Assembly: GCF_025060755.1 (NCBI RefSeq)
Contig: NZ_JANYUY010000001.1
Span: 310,001 to 374,000, forward strand
DNA: 64,000 nt
Source: Paenibacillus doosanensis
GTDB taxonomy: Bacteria > Bacillota > Bacilli > Paenibacillales > NBRC-103111
Reading direction: 5' to 3'
Below the pieces are notes generated by a model. It worked only from the letters and a program-made list of their open reading frames with translations, was not told where the DNA came from and did no database searches. Both the position numbers and the translations under genes were made by a program. Every line of letters starts with the position of its first letter. Position 1 is the first letter of the stretch. Shown piece by piece: positions 16,506 through 25,093 of this stretch.

Positions 16506-16635
16506 TCGCAACACAACCTTTCCATTTTGTAGTACATTTAGTGTAACCAATCATTTTTTATAAGTAAAATCGTTCATTTTTATTTATGTGATAAATTTCA
16601 TTAATAATGGTTTTCGATGCCGTTTTCTTCAATGT

Positions 16636-16686
16636 AAAAAAACCTTTGGAAGCCTTCTCTCTTAAGAGAATGAGACTCCAAAGGTT
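16636..16686 (-). terminator. Terminator of SRPBCC gene
   Basis: AACCTTTGGA (16641-16650) pairs with TCCAAAGGTT (16677-16686), with an inner TTCTCT/AGAGAA stem; TTTTT follows on the minus strand. Confidence 0.8.
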
Positions 16687-16732
16687 TGGCGTAGATGCTT
16701 CCCGTCCCGATTCGTTAAAATCCGGGGACTGT

Positions 16733-17200
16733 TCAGGACGTTGATTTGACCTGTTCCTCGGCGATTCGCTTAATGATCTCGTTCCGTTTTCTCAGCAAGC
16801 GGGTCATGTAGCGCTCCAGAAACAACCGGTCGGCCGCCTTCCCCAGCACGCCGAGCGGCGACGTGTAATCGAAGCTGTCGAGCATCAATGTTCCTTCCGG
16901 CTGCGGAATGAACTCATGGACATGATAGAAACGCTGGAATGCGCCTTGCACCATCTCATCGACAAAGCGTCGCGGCGCCTCCATCTCCGTAATGCGGGCC
17001 GTCAGCCTCTGGCGCACGCCAAAATGGACGGCTTCCCACGTCACCGTCTCGCCGAGCTCAATCAGCCCGCCGGTTCTTCCGGCCACGGCTTTCTCCCCTG
17101 TCTGCGACATCGACTGCATATGAATATCGATGCTTCGGGACAGATCAAAGCATAACTGCGTCGGAGCGTGAATCATCAAGGACATTTGGATTAGCGGCAT
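16733..17200 (-). CDS. SRPBCC-family protein (polyketide cyclase-like)
   Basis: A 155-aa protein of the START/Bet v1 (SRPBCC) fold, a hydrophobic-pocket ligand binder. The opening strand IQMSLMIHAPTQLCFDLSRS is the signature of the group (an h-x-h-APxExVW-like segment), and FQRFYHVHEFIPQPEGT forms the later beta hairpin. Related proteins annotated as cell-division inhibitors or cyclases share this length. The start at 17200 has AGGAG nine bases upstream; the longer frame to 17398 overlaps the neighbouring gene. Ligand unknown. Confidence 0.75.
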   Translation of the reverse strand: MPLIQMSLMIHAPTQLCFDLSRSIDIHMQSMSQTGEKAVAGRTGGLIELGETVTWEAVHFGVRQRLTARITEMEAPRRFVDEMVQGAFQRFYHVHEFIPQPEGTLMLDSFDYTSPLGVLGKAADRLFLERYMTRLLRKRNEIIKRIAEEQVKSTS

Positions 17201-17357
17201 TTTGCGTAAGCTCCTAAAATGGTGGTGATTTAGTCGTGGCCTGCCTGCGGTCGATAGAGGTTTCCACTTGTTCACCACGTTTCTAAAGATTAGTGAAAAA
17301 ATTCGTTGGGGGGCAATCGAAATACGCCGGATGAAGCTGGACGCGTAACTTTCTGCT

Positions 17358-17681
17358 TTACGACCTGTAAAGTTCAAGCTTGTCCAAGTCCAAGACAAAA
17401 CCGTACGTTTTCAAAATATCTAGTCCGATCAATCCCTTGCCGCGCCTCATTCTCAGAAGCGGTTCTTTGCGCAAATGAATGATGCAATTCTCGTTAGCGG
17501 TATGGTAGACAAGATTGCCCGGCTCCACATGGAAAAACGTCTTGTTCGCTTCCTCAGCGGGAACTGGCCGTATCAATGCAACCTCGGTGACAATTTTTTT
17601 GTCTTCCTGTTCAGTAAAGTCAAGTATGGAAAGTAAAACAAACTGATCGGGATACAATTCTCGAACTTGCTGCCATTTCAT
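17358..17681 (-). CDS. Small protein, apparent in-frame fusion ending in a retropepsin-like tail
   Basis: A 107-aa protein with GGGGAGG before its ATG. Residues 1-70 (MKWQQVRELYPDQFVLL...) match my memory of a small Firmicutes protein usually encoded next to a separate retropepsin-like aspartyl protease. Residues 81-107 (GLIGLDILKTYGFVLDLDKL) look like the C-terminal end of that protease, without its DTG active site. The simplest reading is an in-frame deletion that joined the two neighbours, so enzyme activity should be lost. The fusion idea rests on recalled family patterns and needs comparison. Confidence 0.6.
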   Translation of the reverse strand: MKWQQVRELYPDQFVLLSILDFTEQEDKKIVTEVALIRPVPAEEANKTFFHVEPGNLVYHTANENCIIHLRKEPLLRMRRGKGLIGLDILKTYGFVLDLDKLELYRS

Positions 17682-17812
17682 CGCTAGACCTCCCCTGCAT
17701 TTCTTGTATCTATTTTACCACAATTTAAGTTAAGCTCCACTGAATGGAGACATTCTCTTTATCTATCAATCGCTTCAGCTAACGCCGCAAAACCAAAGAG
17801 CCCTCTCCAGCG

Positions 17813-17830
17813 CTTTCCCTGAAGGGAAAG
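17813..17830. other. Short hairpin downstream of gerE
   Basis: CTTTCCC pairs perfectly with GGGAAAG over a four-base TGAA loop, 57 bp after the gerE stop on the minus strand. There is no T run, so it is a weak terminator candidate. The surrounding 17682-17886 holds no gene that I can support. Confidence 0.35.
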
Positions 17831-17886
17831 CCCGCAAGAAGGCCAAAAGTGGATTAAAATAGTGCAAAGCGGGATGCCAAACCTAA

Positions 17887-18111
17887 TCAGATGGTTAACT
17901 CCCCAAGCTTGATCAGCTCGACAACTGCCTGTGAACGACCTTTCACATTCAGTTTTTGCATGACGTTGGAAATATGGTTACGCACCGTTTTCTCGCTGAT
18001 AAACAGCTGCTGTGCTATATCCTTGGTAGTTTTGTCCTGCACCAACAGTTCGAAAACTTCGCGTTCACGATTGGTTAGCAAAAATTTGCTTTTGTGGTCG
18101 CTGCCCTTCAA
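17887..18111 (-). CDS. gerE: Spore-coat transcription regulator GerE
   Basis: A 74-aa LuxR-type DNA-binding protein, exactly the length of Bacillus GerE and nearly all helix-turn-helix: LLTNREREVFELLVQDKTT, then ISEKTVRNHISNVMQKL and GRSQAVVELIKLGEL. GerE acts in the mother cell late in sporulation, with sigma-K, to switch coat genes on or off. It starts at TTG (18111) with AAGGAGGGG upstream. A sigma-K-like promoter lies 60 bp before it, as expected for this gene. It sits just downstream of a glycosyltransferase operon, tying this region to spore-surface assembly. Confidence 0.96.
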   Translation of the reverse strand: MKGSDHKSKFLLTNREREVFELLVQDKTTKDIAQQLFISEKTVRNHISNVMQKLNVKGRSQAVVELIKLGELTI

Positions 18112-18170
18112 GTGTCACCCCTCCTTGCTCGGGTTTTTGTATCATTACAAGGTGTAGGGATACAGTCAAA

Positions 18171-18198
18171 GTTAGTTTATGAGCGGTATGCATCAATG
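18171..18198 (-). promoter_or_regulatory. Sigma-K-like promoter of gerE
   Basis: On the minus strand: AC (18198-18197), 17 bp, then CATAAACTA (18179-18171), matching the sigma-K pattern AC-N16/17-CATAnnnTA. In Bacillus subtilis gerE is transcribed by sigma-K. Confidence 0.65.
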
Positions 18199-18257
18199 GT
18201 GCAGTAGCCGATAAAAATGGGCGTTAGCGCCATTTGGAGCTGTTTTTGACGGTTGTC

Positions 18258-19466
18258 TTATCTGCGCGTCCAAGCTTCCGTTGCCCTCCCGCCGAAGCGC
18301 TCCTGCAGCTGTGCGTCGTAGCGTTCGACAATGCCTTTCCAGCCGTAGCTGCTTTCAATCAATCTACGGGCATTGCCGGAGAGTCTGGTCCGCAGGTCAG
18401 GCTGTTCAAGCAGTTCTATGATCCGTTCGGCAAAATCATCCGGCCGGTCTGCGATCAAGAGATGTTCTCCGCTGACGGTATCTAGCCCTTCGCATCCGAT
18501 GGACGTCGATACGACGGGGATTCCGCTGGCCATCGCCTCCAAAATTTTCAGCCTCGTCCCCCCGCCCATCCGCAAAGGACATATAAATACGGTGCCGGTA
18601 TATAGAAATTCCCGCATGTCCTCTACTCTTCCGGTGACCACGATCCGCCGATCCTCGTTGCCGATTTGCAGCACGGGAGCGGTCGGTTCTTTTCCCGCTG
18701 CTATGACTTGAAGATCCGGGTAACGATCTGTGAGCCGTGGGAACATGTCACGGTAAAACCAGAGCATGCCATCCTCGTTCGGAAACCATCCCATATGCGC
18801 GGTGAAAACAAGAGTCAGCGGCTTCCTGCCGCCGTCTGCCGGCGGTTGAAAATACTCCGTATCCACGCCGTTGGGAACAACGACCGTTCGACTTGACAGC
18901 TCGGGGCGTTTCTTGAGCAGCTTATTTCTTTCCAATTCCGATACCATAACACATAAGTCCTGCTCACCCATACGGTTCCACTCGAATCGCTTGAATCGCA
19001 AGTAATCGAGGCTATTCAGCAGCTTCTCCTTCCAGCTGTAACCAGGCCATTCATAGGCGATTCGCTGTCTATGAACCTCGTGCTCGATATTATGTTGAAT
19101 AAGCACTTTTCCCAGGCCCCCGGGCTTTGGCGTACGATAGCGGTACACATCCATATAAGAGTGCTCGATTTGGAGAAGATCGATCGGATAGCGGGCCAGA
19201 AAATCGTCGATATGCTGTTGAAACTCCCTGGAAGCATACTTGGAGAAATATTTTCCCGGCAAGCTTGCGGGTAACGGTACAAGCGCAACATCCTCGCAGT
19301 AATCGAGAAGCTCCCGTTTATACTCGTACTCATCCGGATTTTTCAAAAAGGAGATCAGGTACATACGATGATAACGGGATAACTCCTTCAGCACCTGAAA
19401 AACCCGCAGTCTTCCTCCGCTGACGGGCGGATAAGGAATGTCGGTGCTTAGCAGCAGTATGTTCAT
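18258..19466 (-). CDS. GT4-family glycosyltransferase
   Basis: A 402-aa GT-B glycosyltransferase. The N-terminal Rossmann half opens with ILLLSTDIPYPPVSGGRLR (nucleotide-sugar loop near GG). The C-terminal half has VVVPNGVDTEYF, then TGRVEDMREFLYTGTVFICP and the catalytic GT4 segment GGGTRLKILEAMASGIPVVS with the E-x7-E spacing relaxed. It is the last gene of a four-gene operon and begins at the TAATG junction with the gene upstream. Its N-terminus and lack of the C-terminal tag distinguish it from the other three members. Donor and acceptor unknown; likely surface polysaccharide. Confidence 0.9.
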   Translation of the reverse strand: MNILLLSTDIPYPPVSGGRLRVFQVLKELSRYHRMYLISFLKNPDEYEYKRELLDYCEDVALVPLPASLPGKYFSKYASREFQQHIDDFLARYPIDLLQIEHSYMDVYRYRTPKPGGLGKVLIQHNIEHEVHRQRIAYEWPGYSWKEKLLNSLDYLRFKRFEWNRMGEQDLCVMVSELERNKLLKKRPELSSRTVVVPNGVDTEYFQPPADGGRKPLTLVFTAHMGWFPNEDGMLWFYRDMFPRLTDRYPDLQVIAAGKEPTAPVLQIGNEDRRIVVTGRVEDMREFLYTGTVFICPLRMGGGTRLKILEAMASGIPVVSTSIGCEGLDTVSGEHLLIADRPDDFAERIIELLEQPDLRTRLSGNARRLIESSYGWKGIVERYDAQLQERFGGRATEAWTRR

Positions 19467-20788
19467 TAGGCGCCTCCCCCTTTTTTGAATGTTTGGAGTA
19501 TTTTCTTCATAAAGGCGGAATCCGGTGAAAAAAACACCAGGCTCGGCTCTTGAGCCTTAGGCTGCTTGAGCTGCCTCCCCGCTTCAATAGCTTCACGATA
19601 TATGCTCATCGTTTGCCCGTACAACGTATGGAAAGCCCATTGCTTCCTCGCCCAAGCGCCCGCATTGACTTCTAGCATGCGACGAAGGGAGGGATCGTCC
19701 ATAGCCTCCATGATTTTGTCAGCCAGCTGCACTGCGTCTCCTCTCTCAAAAAGCAATCCGGTTTCTGCGTCCGCGATCATTTCGGGGATTCCCCCCGCAT
19801 TGGAGGCGACAATGGCTTTGCCTGCGGCCTGCGCCTCAATGACGGCAAAGGGCTGGTTATCTGATAGCGACGGAAGCACGACGAGATCCGCCTTCTTCAG
19901 AACAGCCGGAACGTCCGTACGATTGCCCAAGAAAAAAAAGCAGTCCGCAACGTTCATTTGCATACAATACTGCTCAAGCTCTTCTCTAAGGTAGCCGTCG
20001 CCGATAAGCCAGCAAACGAAATGATCCCGCCGCCCCTTTACCCTACTCAAAGCTTCGATAAGAGTTCGATGCCCTTTCACATGCACCAGCCGTGCGGGGC
20101 AGGCGATGACGAAGCGGTCTTCTGTATCGGGAAGAGGCGGGTCGGGTTCTTCCAGCAGCCTTTCTTGAAAAGAGGCCAGATCGATGCCGTAGGGAATGAC
20201 TCGGAATTGATCCTCCGACTGTGGATAATGCGGCAGCAGCTGCCGTTTAAGCCAGTCGGAGGCAACGATCGTTCGGCTGGATGTCCAGGAGCCGAGGTAT
20301 TCCTCCTGCTCCGCATATTTCCCCGCCAGGCTGTCCGCACTGGATATGCGGCCTTTCAGTTGATGCTCGTCTGCCAACGAGGAGTGAATGGATGCCACCA
20401 GAGGCACGCTGTCCGGCTTAACGCTCCATAGCGCCCGGGTCGACAACTGGTCCTGGGCATGAAGGATATCGTATTGATGCAGATTCAAATAAGACAGCGC
20501 CAGTTCAAAAATGCATCTTTCCGTTTCCCGTTCAAAAATCCACGAGTCGACCTGCGGAAAATGGCTTTGAAAATGATGCCGCGCTTCTTCGCACGCGGTT
20601 TCCCAAAGCTTTAATCCGCCAATCCTTTCACCGGTATTTGCCAAGTAGACGCCTCCGCCATCCGGATGCCGCGCTAAAATATCGACGTGATGCCCGTGCT
20701 CCTCCAGTATTTTTGTCATCATCTGAATATAGGTGTTTGCTCCTCCGACATGGGGAAGCGCCCAAAAGTAGGCCAGTAAAATTTTCAT
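19466..20788 (-). CDS. GT4-family glycosyltransferase, weak C-terminal IPD-type tag
   Basis: A 440-aa retaining GT4 enzyme. It opens KILLAYFWALPHVGGANTY and has RFVIACPARLVHVKGH, LIGDGYLREELEQYC, FFLGNRTDVPAVLKKAD and PFAVIEAQAAGKAIVASNAG, the hallmark donor-binding segment. It is a close paralogue of the genes at 20815, 22248, 47167 and 50304. The C-terminus FFSPDSAFMKKIL resembles the tag of its neighbours but lacks the LP..Y part. The start at 20788 follows GAAGGA by six bases; the longer frame to 21007 overlaps the upstream gene. Its stop shares a base with the next start (TAATG). Confidence 0.9.
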   Translation of the reverse strand: MKILLAYFWALPHVGGANTYIQMMTKILEEHGHHVDILARHPDGGGVYLANTGERIGGLKLWETACEEARHHFQSHFPQVDSWIFERETERCIFELALSYLNLHQYDILHAQDQLSTRALWSVKPDSVPLVASIHSSLADEHQLKGRISSADSLAGKYAEQEEYLGSWTSSRTIVASDWLKRQLLPHYPQSEDQFRVIPYGIDLASFQERLLEEPDPPLPDTEDRFVIACPARLVHVKGHRTLIEALSRVKGRRDHFVCWLIGDGYLREELEQYCMQMNVADCFFFLGNRTDVPAVLKKADLVVLPSLSDNQPFAVIEAQAAGKAIVASNAGGIPEMIADAETGLLFERGDAVQLADKIMEAMDDPSLRRMLEVNAGAWARKQWAFHTLYGQTMSIYREAIEAGRQLKQPKAQEPSLVFFSPDSAFMKKILQTFKKGGGA

Positions 20789-20814
20789 TCGTCCTTCATC
20801 CTTTGTCTTAGGAG

Positions 20815-22251
20815 TCAAGTCAACCTCATGATGAACGCCCTGTCCGGAATGGAGTAGCCGGGGGGAAGGCTTCCGGACAGCCTTTCCCATAAGTCCGTAT
20901 CTCCAGGCCGAAGCCACGATGGGATTGGGAAATGGAAGATTTCGGCTGCCGGGTCTGCGTCGGCTGATGGAGCTGCTCTCAAGCCGTAACGATGGCTTGC
21001 TTCCCATTCTTCCATGGTCTGCCGCTTGCCAGAATTACCCGCAGCAGCAGCAGCCTGCCGGTATACTTCCATTGTCTCTGCAAGCATTCGATCGGCAGAC
21101 CAACGAGCCGTTCCCCATACCTTCGCGTTCGTTTGCAACCGCTCGCGCAGCTCGGGTTGATTCCAAACCTCGGCTATTCGATCGGCCAGCTCCGCAGCGT
21201 TCCGCTTCCGGAAGAGCAGCCCGGTCACTCCGTGCTCGACCATTTCCGGGATGCCTCCGGCATCGGAAGCTATCACGGCTTTGCCTGCCGCCTGCGCTTC
21301 CATAATGGAGTAAGGATGCATATCGTGCAGAGACGGAAGCACCATCGCATCCGCTTGATTCAAAAGATTGGGAACGTCGGAACGGTTGCCCATGAATAAG
21401 ACATGGCCGCTCACCTGTTTTTCCTTGCAATATTGTTCCAGATCCTCTCTTAGCGTACCGTCTCCGATCAGCCAGCAGCCAAAATCGCTTCGCCGCTCTT
21501 TCAGTATGCTCAGCGCATCGATAAGCGTTCTATGATCCTTCTCAGGAACAAGACGCGCAGGGCAGGCGATAACAAACGGCTTATCGCGCGGTTCTGCCCG
21601 CGTGCCTGCTTCCTTATTCATACGGGCATAGAAGGATGGCAGATCGATCCCGTAAGGAATGACCGTAAACCAGCAGCTGGGGCAGCCAAACTGCTCGCCG
21701 GTTTCCCGGACCTGCCAGCGGGTTGGAACGATGGTCCGGTCTGACGAGCCGTGTCCGTAATACTCCTCTGCCGCAGCATATTTCCACATCAGGCTCTCTT
21801 TGCTCGCGATCACGCCTGCGTTCAAATATTCTTCGGCTACGATGCCGTGAACGGTCGAAATTAACGGGATATGATCGGGCTTGATCCGGCTTAAAGCCCG
21901 CGCCGATACAATGTCCTGGGCGTGAATGACGTCATACCGGCCTACACCGAGCAAAGATACTGCAAACTCGAACGTATACCGTTCAATTTCTTTCCAGCGA
22001 ATATAGGAATCGACATGAGGCAAATAGGTTTCATAGTAATAGAACAGGATGTTGAAGATGGAGGCTTTGATGGTCTGTTTATCTACAGACTGGCCGGAGC
22101 GAAGAAGGTAAATGGATTTCATATCCGGGTGATGAGCCAGTACGTCTACATGATGTCCGTTCTCTTCCAGCTTTTTTTGCAATGTCCGGACATACGCGTT
22201 CACGCCTCCCACATGAGGCAAGCGCCAGTAGGTCGCAAGGAGAATTCTCAA
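20815..22251 (-). CDS. GT4-family glycosyltransferase with C-terminal YSIPD tag
   Basis: A 478-aa GT4 enzyme of the same paralogous set (ILLATYWRLPHVGGVNAY at the start; PFVIACPARLVPEKDH, LIGDGTLREDLEQYC, FMGNRSDVPNLLNQAD and EAQAAGKAVIASDAGG later). The catalytic part ends near residue 410. A roughly 65-residue extension follows, low in conservation until W-x6 and the terminal LPPGYSIPDRAFIMRL (20818-20868), shared with the gene at 22248 and the basic protein at 49457. It starts at TTG 22251, which overlaps the stop of 22248 (TTGA), with AGGAGGG seven bases before. Confidence 0.9.
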   Translation of the reverse strand: MRILLATYWRLPHVGGVNAYVRTLQKKLEENGHHVDVLAHHPDMKSIYLLRSGQSVDKQTIKASIFNILFYYYETYLPHVDSYIRWKEIERYTFEFAVSLLGVGRYDVIHAQDIVSARALSRIKPDHIPLISTVHGIVAEEYLNAGVIASKESLMWKYAAAEEYYGHGSSDRTIVPTRWQVRETGEQFGCPSCWFTVIPYGIDLPSFYARMNKEAGTRAEPRDKPFVIACPARLVPEKDHRTLIDALSILKERRSDFGCWLIGDGTLREDLEQYCKEKQVSGHVLFMGNRSDVPNLLNQADAMVLPSLHDMHPYSIMEAQAAGKAVIASDAGGIPEMVEHGVTGLLFRKRNAAELADRIAEVWNQPELRERLQTNAKVWGTARWSADRMLAETMEVYRQAAAAAGNSGKRQTMEEWEASHRYGLRAAPSADADPAAEIFHFPIPSWLRPGDTDLWERLSGSLPPGYSIPDRAFIMRLT

Positions 22252-23654
22252 TCATTACCCTCCTTTGCAGCCAGCCACTTCATAAACTGTATATCCGGTA
22301 TCGAATAACCGGCAGGAAGATGCCGGAGAATTGCAGGCCAGGGTCCGGTATCCCAGCTTCTGTCCGTCTCGAACAGAAAGAGGCTTGCCGGCCAAACCGA
22401 TGCTTTGACGGCGTTCGGTTGAGCGGGTTGAACCGATGCGCGCGCTTGATCATACACTTGCATGATCCGGCGGTATAAAGAGTCCGAGGACCAGCGCTTG
22501 ATCCCTCTTGCGCGCGCGGCTGCCTCCATCCTCAGCCGCAGCTTCGGTCGATTCATGATCGTCAGCAGTTTGTCGGCGAGCTGGGCGGCGTTTTGTTTTT
22601 CAAACAGCAGCCCGTTCTCTTCATGCCTGATCATTTCCGGGATTCCTCCGGCATCGGATGCAACAACGGCCGTCCCGGCAAGATGGGCTTCCATAATCGC
22701 GAACGGATGGTTTTCCTGCAGTGAAGGGAGGATCATAATGTCCGCGCGGTGCAATAGTGCGGGAACATCGGCCCTGTCACCCAAAAAGATAACGTGATTT
22801 TCCAACTTTCTGGTCAACCGTTCCTTTTCAAGCTCCGCTTGCAGCTCTTTTTGGTAGCACCCTCCAATAAGCCAGCAGACGAAATGATCCTGCTTTTCTT
22901 TCAATAGACTTAGTGCTTCCATCAGCGTTTTATGTCCTTTAATCGGGTCTATTCTGGCGACGCATGCCATTACAAATGTGCCGGGAGGCGGCTCTATGGA
23001 AGAATCCGGTTCAGCCTTCATCCGCCGAAGAAACTGCTCAACGTTGATCCCGTACGGGCTTATTTTCAACCGTCTCTCCGGAATACGGAAAACGTTTCGG
23101 AACTCATTCTTCATCCACTTTGTCGGGACGAGAGCGCAGTAAGGCGAAACGACGCCCAAACGCTCCTGCTCCGCCATATATTTCCATTGCAAACTTTCTT
23201 GGTCCGTTATCCATCCGTAGTATAAAAGCTCCTTGGTATAGATGCCGTGGATGGTGGCGACCAGCGGAACTTGCTCCGGTTTCACTCTTCGCATGGCACG
23301 TGCGGATATAACATCCTGGGCGTGGATAAGATCATATTGATGCAAACGGAGCAAGCTGGCCGCCAATTCGAACGTATACCGGCCCATCTCTGCGTTCAGC
23401 ACCCAGGGATCGACATTCGGCCAGTGTTGCTTGAAATAACGCTCGGTTTCTCCGTAAACGACATTCCTGATTTCCGTCTTGTCGATCGTCGCACCGCCGT
23501 TAACCAGATAGACGGTCTGTTCCATACTCGGGTGATGGGCCAGCACATCCACTTGGTGCCCATGTTCTTCAAGCTCTGCTTTTAGCACGTTGATGTAGGT
23601 GTTCAGGCCTGTAAATGTCGGAAGTGAAAAATAGGTCGTTAGCAGTATTCTCAA
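22248..23654 (-). CDS. GT4-family glycosyltransferase with C-terminal YSIPD tag, first of operon
   Basis: A 468-aa GT4 enzyme, first gene of the four-gene glycosyltransferase operon. It has ILLTTYFSLPTFTGLNTY at the N-terminus (TGLN replaces the usual VGGV), VARIDPIKGH, FLGDRADVPALLHRAD and HPFAIMEAHLAGTAVVASD. The C-terminus W-x6-LPAGYSIPDIQFMKWL (22251-22319 region) is the tag also found in the next gene and in the protein at 49457. It starts at TTG with GAGGGGG before it. A sigma-K-like element lies at 23849-23877, directly after the preceding terminator. Confidence 0.9.
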   Translation of the reverse strand: MRILLTTYFSLPTFTGLNTYINVLKAELEEHGHQVDVLAHHPSMEQTVYLVNGGATIDKTEIRNVVYGETERYFKQHWPNVDPWVLNAEMGRYTFELAASLLRLHQYDLIHAQDVISARAMRRVKPEQVPLVATIHGIYTKELLYYGWITDQESLQWKYMAEQERLGVVSPYCALVPTKWMKNEFRNVFRIPERRLKISPYGINVEQFLRRMKAEPDSSIEPPPGTFVMACVARIDPIKGHKTLMEALSLLKEKQDHFVCWLIGGCYQKELQAELEKERLTRKLENHVIFLGDRADVPALLHRADIMILPSLQENHPFAIMEAHLAGTAVVASDAGGIPEMIRHEENGLLFEKQNAAQLADKLLTIMNRPKLRLRMEAAARARGIKRWSSDSLYRRIMQVYDQARASVQPAQPNAVKASVWPASLFLFETDRSWDTGPWPAILRHLPAGYSIPDIQFMKWLAAKEGND

Positions 23655-23848
23655 CGAAGTTCCCCCTCTCGTCCGTTTGTTCTAATTCACCCTGCGACAA
23701 AGCAGGAAAAACTGGCGATCCCTTCGGGCATCCCCAGCTCGTTCATGTGATGAGTGCTCAGGGGTAGGCGGACGTTTGTGTCCCGTCATGGTTGTCCCTC
23801 CCGCTCGAACGCCATGGAGATCCAGCGGCAATCGTATTCTAGCTGCTT

Positions 23849-23877
23849 TAAAGTATGTTAATGTGGACGAAATAGGT
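23849..23877 (-). promoter_or_regulatory. Possible sigma-K promoter of glycosyltransferase operon
   Basis: CATACTTTA (23857-23849, minus strand) matches the sigma-K -10; AC lies 18 bp upstream rather than 16-17. It sits 24 bp past the terminator of the upstream operon and about 190 bp before the first gene. The intervening 23655-23848 holds no gene that I can support. Confidence 0.4.
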
Positions 23878-23900
23878 ACCACTAAAGACCCAGCTGACGC

Positions 23901-23936
23901 AAAAAAACCTGATCTTCGAAGGACTCGAAAACCAGG
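23901..23936 (-). terminator. Terminator of alginate-lyase-like gene
   Basis: CCTG (minus 23936-23933) and inner TTCGA/TCGAA arms form a stem closed by CAGG, followed by seven T on the minus strand. Confidence 0.7.
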
Positions 23937-23962
23937 CGCTGTATCATATTCGGTTATGTTTA

Positions 23963-25093
23963 TTATACCCACAGCAAAGGCTGCCGGATCGCGATATTGC
24001 GGCGACTCTCCGTATCCGAAGGCTCCGGTTCCAGGCGCTGCCACAGCCTGACATACGCTTCTTCGCCGAATGCGAGCCCCGCAAACAGCAAAGACGACAC
24101 TTGGGCGGGCCAGCCATCAAAATGCTCCACATCCGGAGGCAGCGGCCAAGAGCTTTTATCGTTTAAATAAGGAAACAAGAAATCCAGGCCCCGGCGGATG
24201 CTTCTCCCGTCCGGCAGCTCGAAGCTCCATAGATCATCCTCCGGCGTCGACAAGATGTGGCATAGCGTAACCATATTATCCAGTACGAAAATCGCGTAGC
24301 CGTACGGCTTGGTTCGCTCCATCTCCCGCGGGAAGCTGCCGTCGGCCGCCATTTGTCCTGGCAGAAGCACCTCTTTGTACCGCTGCCTGCAAAACTGCAG
24401 CATGTTCTCATTGCCGGTAAACCAAGCGAAAGCCGCCGCCTGAACGAACCAGCAGACGCTGTGGTTGTTATCCGTATTCATCTCCTCGATCCCGTTCGGA
24501 TGCGTGCTCATCCAGTCTAAATATGCGGCGAACCAGCTGCGCAGCCCCTGAACGATCTCCTCGGACATCGCGGAGGACGGCTTCAGCGCCTCGACGGCGA
24601 ACGGAATATCGATCAAATGCAGCGTATCGATAATCCCGATGCCCCGCCCGGCGCAAATCCCGGGAATCGCCTGGGCATACAGCAAATGCGGATTCATACG
24701 GGTCGCCTCGTCCAGGAAAAATTCCTTCAAAAAACGTACCGCCTTCTCCGCATACTTCTCCTCCCCGGTCAGCTTGTACGCGGCCGCCAAATTCGCCGTA
24801 TGCGTTCTCATGCGGCGCAGCCCGAGCCGGTGCCGGTCAAAATTATTCGGATTGCTCTCCCCGTCGCGCCGTATGTACGGCAGCCCGTCCGCGGTTTCGG
24901 GATTCGGCCACCAATAGTCGCCGTTGGAATAAAAATCATGGATGCCGCCTTCGCTCATCGGGGCGACATCATCCGTAATATGCACGGTATCGGCGTGCAA
25001 AGAAGCCTCCGCCTGCCGGAGCAGCCGTCCGCGGTCGATGAAAGCGAAGCGCTCTTCTCCGCGGCCGTTATAGTCCTCCGTCGTTCTCATCAT
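23963..25093 (-). CDS. Alginate lyase family protein (PL5-like)
   Basis: A 376-aa protein of the alginate_lyase (alpha/alpha toroid) family. The run DFYSNGDYWWPNPETADG near residues 54-71 and NNHSVCWF with a following W-rich helix (about 209-216) are the recognisable motifs; N and H of the latter are the likely catalytic residues for uronate beta-elimination. No signal peptide is present, so if active it works inside the cell on oligosaccharides. GAGGGGAAG precedes the ATG. It overlaps the end of the dehydrogenase gene by 26 bases, indicating one operon with it and the AraC gene. Confidence 0.78.
   Translation of the reverse strand: MMRTTEDYNGRGEERFAFIDRGRLLRQAEASLHADTVHITDDVAPMSEGGIHDFYSNGDYWWPNPETADGLPYIRRDGESNPNNFDRHRLGLRRMRTHTANLAAAYKLTGEEKYAEKAVRFLKEFFLDEATRMNPHLLYAQAIPGICAGRGIGIIDTLHLIDIPFAVEALKPSSAMSEEIVQGLRSWFAAYLDWMSTHPNGIEEMNTDNNHSVCWFVQAAAFAWFTGNENMLQFCRQRYKEVLLPGQMAADGSFPREMERTKPYGYAIFVLDNMVTLCHILSTPEDDLWSFELPDGRSIRRGLDFLFPYLNDKSSWPLPPDVEHFDGWPAQVSSLLFAGLAFGEEAYVRLWQRLEPEPSDTESRRNIAIRQPLLWV

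Noticed and set aside
16506-16732. T-box or leucine attenuator before the DRE-TIM metallolyase
   Set aside because: No T-box sequence or run of leucine codons is visible; the hairpin at 16636-16686 ends the SRPBCC gene.
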